A stretch of DNA of 6,443 nucleotides from CAZGUH01 sp964529005 (lineage in GTDB: Bacteria; Actinomycetota; Acidimicrobiia; Acidimicrobiales; Ilumatobacteraceae): NCBI GenBank assembly GCA_964529005.1, contig CAZGUH010000086.1:1-6443 (forward strand), given 5' to 3'. The notes beneath the pieces were generated by a model, which was not told the DNA's origin, did no database searches, and worked only from the letters and a program-made list of their open reading frames with translations. A program made the position numbers and the translations under genes. Of this stretch, positions 1 through 6,171 are shown piece after piece. Positions within the stretch are counted from its first letter, which is position 1. Each line of letters opens with the position of its first letter.

Positions 1-2
1 GC

Positions 3-1385
3 CTAGCCGCTGGGGTCGTATGTCCAATCGGGGCGCTTGCGCCAGAACGTCTCGTCATAGGACGCAGTTCCATTGGCAAGGTCGACCAGCTTCGGGATCG
101 GACGTCGTTCCGTCTGGGAGCACCGGCGCTGCTCGATGTGTTCGGCGAACTCCTCCGGGAAGGCGCGGAGCATGCTGCTCACCAGAAGGCGTTCCTGAAC
201 GGGGAGGTAACAACGATTGCCGTCCGTGACCCGTTCGAGCCAGCGCTGGATGCCCGCGAGGTCGCTTTCATCACCTGTGCCCGTTTCGATCCGTTCGAGG
301 TGCGTCGTGATCTCGCCTGTTCCCAGCTTGCACGGCGGGCATTGTCCACACGATTCGACGTACAAGAACCGCGATAGGCGATAAGCGGCGTCGACCATGC
401 ACGCGGTGTCGTCGTAGACGATGAACCCCGCGGCTCCCATCCCGCTGCCGGCTGCGGCAAAGCCCTCGTAGCTCACAGGCGTCTCGAGGAACTCCGACGT
501 GATGACCGGGTTGGCGACCCCGGAGAACACGGCCTTCACACTCCGACCGGCGGGCAGACCGCTGCCGACGGCCTCGATCACGGCCCGCAGCGGTGTCCCC
601 AGCTCCACCTCTCCGACGTCAGGGGCGACGACGTCGCCGACCACCGTGGCGATGATAGTTCCCGGCGACTCCGCGGTGCCGAACGACCGAAACCAATCCG
701 AGCCGTGCGCCATGATGTGCGACACGTTGGCGAGTGTCTCCACGTTGTTGACCAGCGTAGGGTTCGGTTGGTCGGCTCGGCGTTGGCCGCGGTGCGGTGC
801 TGCCTCCCATCCCTCCTGCGGGGAGGCGGCGAACAGGCCGTGCTCGTACGGCGGGAACCATCGAGGCAGCGGCGGCTTGCCCTCGATCACTTCGAGCATC
901 GCCTTTTCCTCCCCGAACAGGTACTCGTCAGGCCCGGCGACCACGTTGACGGTGCAGTCGGCGCAGATTCCGGCCGCCTGGAATTCCTGAACGGCGCGCG
1001 TCACAGCGTCGATTTCTCGGCCGAAGCTCCGTTTGAGGCAGATGAACGCCTCGTCGGCGCCGACGGCGAAGGCCGCGATGATCAACCCTTCGACGACCTG
1101 GTACGGGTTCGACCGCAGCAAGGCTCGGTCCTTGAACGTCCCTGGCTCCCCTTCGGCGCCATTGCAGACGAGATAGCGCCGGGACGCCGTTTGGCTCGCG
1201 ATGGTGGCCCACTTGCGGCCTGTCGGGAAGCCGCCACCTCCCCTCCCGCGCAAACCTGCGTCCGTGATGACGTTGATCGTCGCCTGCGGGCCGAGCCGCT
1301 GTGCGGCATCGACTCCGAGCCCGCCGGCGTCCGTGGCGAGGTAGGCGTCGAGCGAGGTGATGGGCTCCGCTGGCAGCAAGAACAT
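3..1385 (-). CDS. NuoF-like NADH-binding flavoprotein (complex I 51 kDa subunit family), stand-alone
   Basis: This 460-residue protein belongs to the family of the NADH-oxidising 51 kDa subunit of respiratory complex I and related soluble NAD-linked hydrogenases and formate dehydrogenases. Visible motifs, in order: a glycine-rich FMN/NADH loop, GLRGRGGGGFPTGRKW, at residues 44-59; CNGAEGEPGTFKDR at 74-87; FGEEKAMLEVIEGK at 157-170; NNVETLAN at 213-220; and the [4Fe-4S] motif ESCGQCPPC at 344-352 (Cys 346, 349, 352), with the fourth Cys at 392. All cofactor positions are present and the length is near the family's usual size, so the gene looks intact. The frame is open further upstream, but ATG 1385 is preceded by GAAGGAG five bases away and starts just before the conserved region. 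No 24 kDa (NuoE) or 75 kDa (NuoG) partner is visible, and the gene stands alone on its strand. The electron acceptor is unknown; membership of a full complex I is not supported here. Confidence 0.93.
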   Translation of the reverse strand: MFLLPAEPITSLDAYLATDAGGLGVDAAQRLGPQATINVITDAGLRGRGGGGFPTGRKWATIASQTASRRYLVCNGAEGEPGTFKDRALLRSNPYQVVEGLIIAAFAVGADEAFICLKRSFGREIDAVTRAVQEFQAAGICADCTVNVVAGPDEYLFGEEKAMLEVIEGKPPLPRWFPPYEHGLFAASPQEGWEAAPHRGQRRADQPNPTLVNNVETLANVSHIMAHGSDWFRSFGTAESPGTIIATVVGDVVAPDVGEVELGTPLRAVIEAVGSGLPAGRSVKAVFSGVANPVITSEFLETPVSYEGFAAAGSGMGAAGFIVYDDTACMVDAAYRLSRFLYVESCGQCPPCKLGTGEITTHLERIETGTGDESDLAGIQRWLERVTDGNRCYLPVQERLLVSSMLRAFPEEFAEHIEQRRCSQTERRPIPKLVDLANGTASYDETFWRKRPDWTYDPSG

Positions 1386-1526
1386 GCTGGCTCCTTCTCG
1401 ACGCCCGGAGGGCGCCGCTCGTTCCCCGGGTGAGTCCGCAACGGTGTCGACAATGGACAAGGGTGACCCCCGGTTGTGTCGACTTCTGCCAGTGCGCTCA
1501 CAGGCCCCAAGGCCACGAAGATACAC

Positions 1527-1590
1527 GAGGAATTTCTCTACTTCTTTCTAGATAATCCGAGAAGCCGACAGAGGACTCGGGAGGCTTCGA
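1527..1590. promoter_or_regulatory. Divergent intergenic region, candidate promoters
   Basis: The spacer between the leftward NuoF-like gene and the rightward DinB-like gene is clearly more AT-rich than its surroundings around 1521-1556. GATAAT at 1551-1556 could be a -10 element for the rightward gene, giving a leader of about 28 bases, but no good -35 element lies 16-18 bases upstream. GGGAGG at 1579-1584, six bases before ATG 1591, is a good ribosome-binding site for the DinB-like gene. The divergent arrangement implies that promoters for both genes lie here or within 1386-1526. Exact elements are inference. Confidence 0.3.
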
Positions 1591-2268
1591 ATGACAGCAC
1601 GAGTCGAGGACCGAGAATCCGCCCCAGACGCGTTGGCCGGCTCGTATCTCGCCAACTGGCACGCCCACGGTCTCCGAGGGGCCGCCGCGTTCTCGCCCGC
1701 TTCCCCTCGCGCGTGGAGCGACAGGGACCTCTTGCCCACGCGCCCGGCGATCTCACCGTGGAAGGCAGGCGTGCGCGACGCGGTCCGAGGGCTGGTCGTC
1801 CTTGCGGACCAACTCGTTCATGAAGATCCGCAGCGACTACCCCGGTGCTCGACGCCCTTCACGGTGCGGTTGGCTCGTGTCGCCCGTCTGCGTGACGAGT
1901 TGCATGTCACCGCGAACCGCGTCTGCCGTTTTCGCGACGATGCGCACCCGGTCGTGGATCCGATTCGAATCACCGCACCGATCTCGGGGTCGCGGGCGCC
2001 CGCGCAGCTCATCTTCCAGCTCGACCTCACGGCTGGACGCCTCGTCGCGCATGTCGACGCGCTCTCTGATGACGGCTGGACGCGATCGGGAAAAGTGGGC
2101 GGCGAGTTCGTGACGCTCGGCGAGGTCGTCGAGCGGGTGTTGCAGCGTTCCACACATGACCTCCTTGCGCTCGTGGACGACGCAACGGTCTGTGTGAGCG
2201 CCAGCGGCATGCCCGACGCCCATCTCGGCCAGCACGCGCTCGGCGCGCCGGACGACCCGCCGGTGTGA
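1591..2268 (+). CDS. DinB/YfiT-like four-helix bundle protein (putative)
   Basis: This encodes 225 residues. The second half resembles the DinB/YfiT superfamily of small four-helix, often metal-binding proteins, which includes mycothiol-dependent enzymes. A helix around 93-118 ends in PVVDPI (120-125), which fits the usual second helix followed by P-[IV]-x-D-P. A helix around 137-160 ends in DALSDDGWTRSGK (156-168), and EFVTLGEVVERVLQRSTHDL (172-191) matches the last helix of the family, including its His-Asp pair at 189-190. At the place where family members often carry a metal-binding His in the second helix, this protein appears to have Arg or Leu, so metal binding is doubtful. The first 60 residues and the tail after 200 are unlike the family. 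ATG 1591 follows GGGAGG with a six-base spacer. The gene ends about 50 bases before aceE on the same strand and may share its transcript. Family assignment is by pattern only; the substrate is unknown. Confidence 0.6.
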   Translation: MTARVEDRESAPDALAGSYLANWHAHGLRGAAAFSPASPRAWSDRDLLPTRPAISPWKAGVRDAVRGLVVLADQLVHEDPQRLPRCSTPFTVRLARVARLRDELHVTANRVCRFRDDAHPVVDPIRITAPISGSRAPAQLIFQLDLTAGRLVAHVDALSDDGWTRSGKVGGEFVTLGEVVERVLQRSTHDLLALVDDATVCVSASGMPDAHLGQHALGAPDDPPV

Positions 2269-2320
2269 ACGGCCACCCGAGATGCCACCGCATCCTGACG
2301 ACGCTTGCGGCGAGGACCCG

Positions 2321-4352
2321 ATGACGACCAGTCGCCTTCCGGCACACGACGCCGTATCGATGTCCGGCAGCGACCCCTACCGCTTCCTGCGGCAGCTCCC
2401 CGACCCCGATCTCGTCGAAACGCAGGAGTGGATCGACTCGGTTGTCGCCCTCGCCGAAGCGCGAGGCTCGGCCCGAACTCGCCGGGTGCTGCTGCACGTG
2501 CTGGGGCGAGCGGCGCAGCTGGGCGTCGACCTCCCTGCGATCCGCGTCACCGACGACATCAACACGATTCCCGTGGGGGAAGAACCGGCCTATCCGGGAG
2601 ACGAGGCTCTCGAGCGGCGGATCCGTCACTACATCCGATGCACCGGCGCGGCGACCGTGTGGTGCTTCGCCGGCGACGGCGAGATGGACGAGCCCGAGCA
2701 CCTCGCCTGCATCGCGATGGCCGGACGCGAGCGACTCGACAACCTCATCCTCGTCGTCAACTGCGACCTGCAACGCCTCGACGGACCCGTCCGCGGCAAC
2801 TCCAAGGTCATCCAGGAACTGGAGGGTCTTCTCCGAGGCGCTGGCTGGAACGTCATCAAGGTCATCTGGGGACGCCAGTGGGACGACCTCCTTGCCGCCG
2901 ACACCGACGGACTGCTCGTCGACAAGATGAACATCACCGTCGACGGCGAATTCCAGAAATATCGAGTCGAGTCCGGCGCGTGCATCCGCAAACACTTCTT
3001 CGGTCCTACCCCTCAGCTGGCGGCCATGGTCGACCACCTGTCCGACGACGACCTTCGCCGGCTCCGCCGTGGTGGCCACGACCCGCGCAAAGTGCACGCC
3101 GCCTACCGAGCGGCTCTGGATCATCCGGGAGCGCCGACCGTCGTGCTGGCGAAGACGGTGAAAGGGTGGGCGCTCGGACCCGACTTCGAGGCCCGCAACG
3201 CGACCCACCAGATGAAGAAGATGACGTTGGCGGAGCTCGAGACGTTCCGCGATCGCCTCGAGCTCCCGATCACCGACGCCCAGCTCAGCGAGGAGCTTCC
3301 TCCGTACGCACACCCGGGCGTCGCGTCCACCCGACCGCTGCGGAATCTGCTCCGCGACCCAAAGGTCGGCGATCGGATCGTGCCGATCGTGCCCGACGAA
3401 GCACGCACGTTCGGCATCGACGCTCTGTTCCGCCAGTCGAAGATCTACGCCGCCTCGGGACAGCTCTACGAACCGGTCGACGCCGCGCTGCTCCTCAGCT
3501 ACCAGGAAGCAACCGACGGCCAGATCCTCGAAGAAGGCATCACCGAAGCGGGCTCGATGGCGTCGATGACGGCAGCCGCGACCGCGTATGCCACGTGGAG
3601 CGAGCCGATGATCCCCTTCTTCGTCTTCTCCTCGATGTTCGGCTTCCACCGCCTCGGCGACCTCATCTGGGCGCTGGGCGACATGCGCGGGCGAGGTTTG
3701 CTCGCAGCGACGGCTGGTCGCACGACCTGCAAGGCGAGGGACTCCAGCACTGCGATGGACACAGCCTCGCGTGGGCGTCCGTCGTGCCCAATGTCCGCGC
3801 ATACGACCCCGCGTTCGCGTACGAAGTCGCGGTCATCATCCCCGATGGCATACGACGCATGTACGGCGCCGATCCCGAAGACGTCATCTATTACGTCACC
3901 CTCTACAACGAGACCTATCCGATGCCGGCGATGCCCGACNNNNNNNNNNNNNNNNNNNNNNNNNNNNNNNNNNNNNNNNNNNNNNNNNNNNNNNNNNNNN
4001 NNNNNNNNNNNNNNNNNNNNNNNNNNNNNNNNNNNNNNNACGAGCTCACGTCACCGATGCGTTCCAGACCGTCGACGGCCCCGTCGTCGCCGTCACCGAC
4101 GTCGTCAAAGCCGTCGCCGATCAGATCGCCCGCTGGATGCCGCAACCGTTCGTGGCGCTCGGCACCGATGGCTTCGGCCTCTCCGACGAACGCGCTGCGC
4201 TTCGCCGCCATTTCGAGGTCGACCCGCCGCACATCGTGGTCGCCGCCTTGCACGCTTTGGCGCAACGTGGCGACGTGACGGCAAGCGCCGTCGCAGCCGC
4301 CATCGACCGCTACGGCATCGACGCCGACGCACCGGATCCGCGGGACGTCTGA
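2321..4352 (+). pseudogene. aceE: Pyruvate dehydrogenase E1 component, homodimeric type; disrupted (internal deletions, frameshift, assembly gap)
   Basis: AceE decarboxylates pyruvate with thiamine diphosphate and passes the acetyl group to E2 of the pyruvate dehydrogenase complex. Recognisable blocks: an N-terminal INTIPVGEEPAYPGDEALERRIR stretch, GDGEMDEPE (from 2672), LQRLDGPV, GAGWNVIKVIWG, HQMKKM, PDEARTFGIDALF, EEGITEAG and SMFGF. The reading frame then shifts by one base at about 3727 and continues as LQGEGLQHCDGHS and YNETYPMPAMPD up to the N run. After the gap, a third frame gives ALGTDGFGLSDE and RRHFEVD, ending at TGA 4350-4352. Compared with the usual length of nearly 900 residues, about 125-130 are missing at 2640/2641 and about 50 near 3320. 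The first loss removes family motifs that contact thiamine diphosphate. ATG 2321 follows GAGGA; ATG 2282 lacks a clear site. The gene is either a decayed copy or a damaged assembly of a real one. Confidence 0.88.
3940..4039. other. Assembly gap (100 N) inside aceE
   Basis: Exactly 100 unknown bases separate two parts of aceE, a standard placeholder for a gap of unknown size. Left of it the protein reads MPAMPD in one frame; right of it RAHVTDAFQTVDGPVVAV reads in another. By comparison with Escherichia coli AceE recalled from memory, about 80 codons (about 240 bases) should lie between these points. The true gap would have to be 2 modulo 3 in length to join the frames. The missing part covers much of the C-terminal transketolase-like domain. 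Confidence 0.95.
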
Positions 4353-4382
4353 GCATTCGGCGCGACGGAGACACGGTCGTGC

Positions 4383-4400
4383 CGCGTCGCCCGCGACGCG
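4383..4400 (+). terminator. Short GC-rich hairpin after aceE, possible terminator
   Basis: CGCGTCGC at 4383-4390 and GCGACGCG at 4393-4400 are exact reverse complements, separated by only two bases, so the realistic structure is about seven pairs with a four-base loop. It lies 30 bases after the aceE stop codon. It is followed by TTCTGG rather than a T run. It may help end the aceE transcript, but short perfect inverted repeats are easy to find by chance in DNA this GC-rich. Confidence 0.3.
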
Positions 4401-4459
4401 TTCTGGACGCCACCGAAGTGCCGAGCGCCAGGCTCGTGTCGACGCCGCCTTCGAGCGGG

Positions 4460-4487
4460 TTGCTTTGCAGGAAATACCGGCTATGGT
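4460..4487 (+). promoter_or_regulatory. Candidate promoter for the TraR/DksA cluster
   Basis: TTGCTT (4460-4465) and TATGGT (4482-4487) are 16 bases apart in the most AT-rich part of the 234 bp spacer between aceE and the mini-ORF at 4587. They match 3 of 6 and 4 of 6 bases of the sigma-70 type consensus. A start near 4494 would leave a leader of about 90 bases. This is a weak pattern match supported mainly by position. Confidence 0.25.
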
Positions 4488-4586
4488 CTCTCGTTCACCA
4501 TATTTGGTCATGATCGGGTGCGGATGCTGGATTTCTTGACCGCACAGCGATGTCGCCGCCCTCCGACATAGAAGGGAGTTCCCACC

Positions 4587-4712
4587 ATGGCGAAACCAAC
4601 ACGCGCGAAGAAGTCTGGGAGGGACATCCTTGAACGTCGCCGACTCAAGAAGCAAAAAGCAGCAGCGGCAAAGCCACTCCGCAAGGACCAACGCCGAGCG
4701 CTCAGCGGCTGA
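4587..4712 (+). CDS. Small basic protein of 41 residues, function unknown
   Basis: ATG 4587 is preceded by GAAGGGAG (4571-4578) with an eight-base spacer, one of the best ribosome-binding sites in the window. The product is 41 residues and very basic: it begins MAKPTRAKKSGRD and contains ERRRLKKQK followed by a run of alanines, with about 16 Lys or Arg. Such a composition fits RNA or DNA binding or a ribosome-associated peptide, but I recognise no family. Its last 83 bases overlap the TraR/DksA-like gene in a different frame. It could be a real small gene, a translated leader that opens the downstream start, or the original N-terminus of the DksA-like protein separated by a frameshift. Its third-position GC is only moderate, so coding status rests mostly on the ribosome-binding site. 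Confidence 0.5.
   Translation: MAKPTRAKKSGRDILERRRLKKQKAAAAKPLRKDQRRALSG
4617..4624 (+). promoter_or_regulatory. Ribosome-binding site inside the mini-ORF that selects TTG 4630
   Basis: GGGAGGGA at 4617-4624 stands five bases before TTG 4630. It lies inside the 41-codon ORF and is the main evidence that the TraR/DksA-like protein starts at this TTG. The only other usual start codon nearby in that frame, ATG 4819, would remove the first 63 residues and has no comparable site. Confidence 0.5.
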
Positions 4713-5085
4713 ACGCCGTCATCAGACGCGCCCAGTTGCCCACACATCTTCCCGTCCGGCGACAGCGCCACTCCTCATTTCCGCAGAGGTCCGGGACCAC
4801 ATCAGGTCGCGACTCGCGATGTTGCGGGCGACCTACACCATGGCGATGGCGACGCACCGCAGCGCCGGTCACGCGACCGAACACGAGGAAGCCGCACCTG
4901 CCCTCGCGGATGTGGAGCACGCGCTGGCCCGCCTCGACACCGTGGATTACGGCTACTGCGTGGACTGCGGCGTGCGCATCCCTACCCGCCGGCTCATCAA
5001 GGAGCCCCAGATCAAGTACTGCTTGCCGTGCGCCGGCGACCGAGTTCGCCGCCGCCGGCGTCAGCAAGGCACGGAGTTGATGTGA
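4630..5085 (+). CDS. TraR/DksA-family zinc-finger protein (intact)
   Basis: The product is 151 residues from TTG 4630. DksA and TraR proteins bind RNA polymerase through the secondary channel and tune transcription, notably in the stringent response; many actinobacterial relatives have unknown roles. The C-terminal zinc finger is clear: Cys 110, 113, 131 and 134 in a C-x2-C-x17-C-x2-C arrangement, with the hallmark CGVRIPTRRL after the first pair. Residues about 52-106 should form the helical hairpin, with RLDTVDYGYC leading into the finger. The first 50 residues are basic, low in complexity and unlike the family. The tail after the finger is arginine-rich (DRVRRRRRQQ). The hairpin tip does not show an evident DxxDxA motif as in E. 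coli DksA, so a DksA-like effect on polymerase is not assured. The next gene begins two bases after this stop codon, which suggests coupling. Confidence 0.85.
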   Translation: MNVADSRSKKQQRQSHSARTNAERSAAERRHQTRPVAHTSSRPATAPLLISAEVRDHIRSRLAMLRATYTMAMATHRSAGHATEHEEAAPALADVEHALARLDTVDYGYCVDCGVRIPTRRLIKEPQIKYCLPCAGDRVRRRRRQQGTELM

Positions 5086-5087
5086 CA

Positions 5088-5433
5088 ATGAGAATCGAAG
5101 CACTCCCAGCCACGCGCACCGTTGCGCGACCGACACTTTCGGGCCGTCAACTCGCCAAGCTGCGCTCGCTGTTGGCTGACGCACTCGCCGAACGACGCTG
5201 CAGCCTCGAACAGCATCATGCGATGCTCGCGTCCCTGCCCGCGGACCTCAGTGGTGAACGCGATCTGGCCGCCGCGGCGCTCCACGCCACGCACGCCGAC
5301 CTCGACCAGATCGAGGACGCGCTCGACCGCGTGGACGCAGGTTCCTACGGCGCCTGCGAGGCGTGCGGAAAGGCGATTCCGTAAGCGACTGGAGGCCATC
5401 CCACACACGCGTCATTGCGTCGCGTGCGCGTGA
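5088..5433 (+). pseudogene. Second TraR/DksA-family zinc-finger protein, frameshifted in the zinc finger
   Basis: From ATG 5088 the frame encodes 98 residues: a helical region (about 18-82) and VDAGSYGACEACGKAIP with the first Cys pair at 90 and 93, then TAA at 5382-5384. The missing half of the finger, RLEAIPHTRHCVACA, follows at once in the next frame and ends at TGA 5431-5433. Restoring two bases gives the normal C-x2-C-x17-C-x2-C spacing. A TAC GAG pair (Tyr-Glu, common at this place) that lost CG would give exactly the TAAG seen. Simple skipping of one base would give x16 instead. The gene starts two bases after the previous TraR/DksA-like gene and has GGAG about 12 bases upstream, so translational coupling is likely. 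The lesion may be a sequencing or assembly error or a true recent inactivation. Confidence 0.82.
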
Positions 5434-5440
5434 CCAGGTC

Positions 5441-5475
5441 GTCGCGCCGCCTCTCGTGGGGGGAGGCGGCGCGAC
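5441..5475 (+). terminator. Perfect 13 bp GC-rich hairpin closing the TraR/DksA cluster
   Basis: GTCGCGCCGCCTC (5441-5453) and GAGGCGGCGCGAC (5463-5475) are exact reverse complements around a nine-base loop, TCGTGGGGG. The structure begins seven bases after the stop codon of the second TraR/DksA-like gene. The following bases, AAGGTTTC, give only a weak T tract, as is common for terminators in high-GC bacteria. Its strength and position make a transcription terminator the most likely reading; a role in RNA stability is an alternative. Confidence 0.7.
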
Positions 5476-5630
5476 AAGGTTTCACGGCGTCGATCGAGCG
5501 AATCGCGCACGCAGGTGTTCCGCACCCGCGGGAGATGTTCTGAGGATCGTGGTCGTCGTCACCGCCATCGCCGCGATCGGATGAGCGAACAGGACGTTCT
5601 TTGAGCACATGATGAAGCGACCGACCTGAG

Positions 5631-6089
5631 ATGGCGAGCTACTACACCGCTCTGAGCCTCCACCTCCTCGGCGCCGCCATCTGGGCCGGTGGTCACCTCA
5701 TCCTCGCGGTCACGATCCTTCCTCAGGCGCTGCGCGCACGTCGGGCTGTGATCGTCAGCGAGTTCGAGCAGCGTTTCGAACGCATCGGTCTGCCAGCGCT
5801 CGGCGTGCAGATCGCGACCGGTCTCTGGCTCGCCGAACGCCTCCTTGGCTCGCCGGACCACTGGTTCGCCAGCAACGCGGTGGCGCGCGTGGTCCAGGTC
5901 AAGCTCGGCCTGCTCGCTGTCACGCTCGGCCTCGCCGTGCACGCCAGATTCCGCGTGATCCCCAAGCTCTCCGACGCCACCCTCCACACGCTTGCATGGC
6001 ACATCCGCATCGTGACTCTCGCTGCGGTCCTCCTCGTGCTCGCCGGCGCCAGCATCCGGTTCGGCGGGTACCCCGCCTTCACGAGGTGA
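5631..6089 (+). CDS. CopD-like four-helix integral membrane protein
   Basis: The product is 152 residues and strongly hydrophobic. It resembles the small CopD-like family often annotated as copper resistance protein D. Four membrane helices are visible at about 7-30, 51-70, 84-106 and 124-146. The first contains HLLGAAIWAGGHL (11-23), the H-x6-W-x2-GGH pattern typical of the family; further conserved-looking parts are RFERIGLPALGVQIATGLWLA (48-68), AVHARFRVIP (102-111) and AWHIRIVTL (122-130). His 11, 22, 104 and 124 lie within or next to helices and could bind a metal or haem. That is inference; copper transport has not been shown for most such proteins. ATG 5631 has no strong ribosome-binding site. 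There is no cognate CopC or copper regulator in the window, and the gene is separated from the TraR/DksA cluster by a terminator-like hairpin, so it is probably transcribed separately. Confidence 0.85.
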   Translation: MASYYTALSLHLLGAAIWAGGHLILAVTILPQALRARRAVIVSEFEQRFERIGLPALGVQIATGLWLAERLLGSPDHWFASNAVARVVQVKLGLLAVTLGLAVHARFRVIPKLSDATLHTLAWHIRIVTLAAVLLVLAGASIRFGGYPAFTR

Positions 6090-6171
6090 GAGCGCGAGCA
6101 ACGAAGGCCACCGTCGGCATGCGCGTGACGTCCGTTCCAGCCGGCGAAGCCGAGGCCATAGGGTGGCGCCT

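Noticed and set aside
705..1433. Plus-strand open frame of 242 codons antisense to the NuoF-like gene
   Set aside because: Shadow of the NuoF-like coding frame, with no domain or convincing start signal.
2027..3802. Long minus-strand open frame (591 codons) antisense to aceE
   Set aside because: It mirrors the clear aceE frame, lacks any recognisable domain, and is the usual stop-free antisense frame of GC-rich coding DNA.
5376..5392. Programmed +1 frameshift at CCG-TAA-G in the second TraR/DksA-like gene
   Set aside because: Skipping one base would leave 16 rather than the usual 17 residues between the Cys pairs, and no stimulatory structure or upstream Shine-Dalgarno-like signal is evident; a two-base deletion fits better.
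5543..5584. Short hydrophobic frame reading RIVVVVTAIAAIG before a stop codon
   Set aside because: No start signal near it, not linked to a longer credible gene, and likely chance in GC-rich intergenic DNA.
5609..5629. Tiny leader ORF (Met-Met-Lys-Arg-Pro-Thr-stop) ending one base before the CopD-like start
   Set aside because: Six codons and no strong ribosome-binding site; such ORFs occur often by chance.
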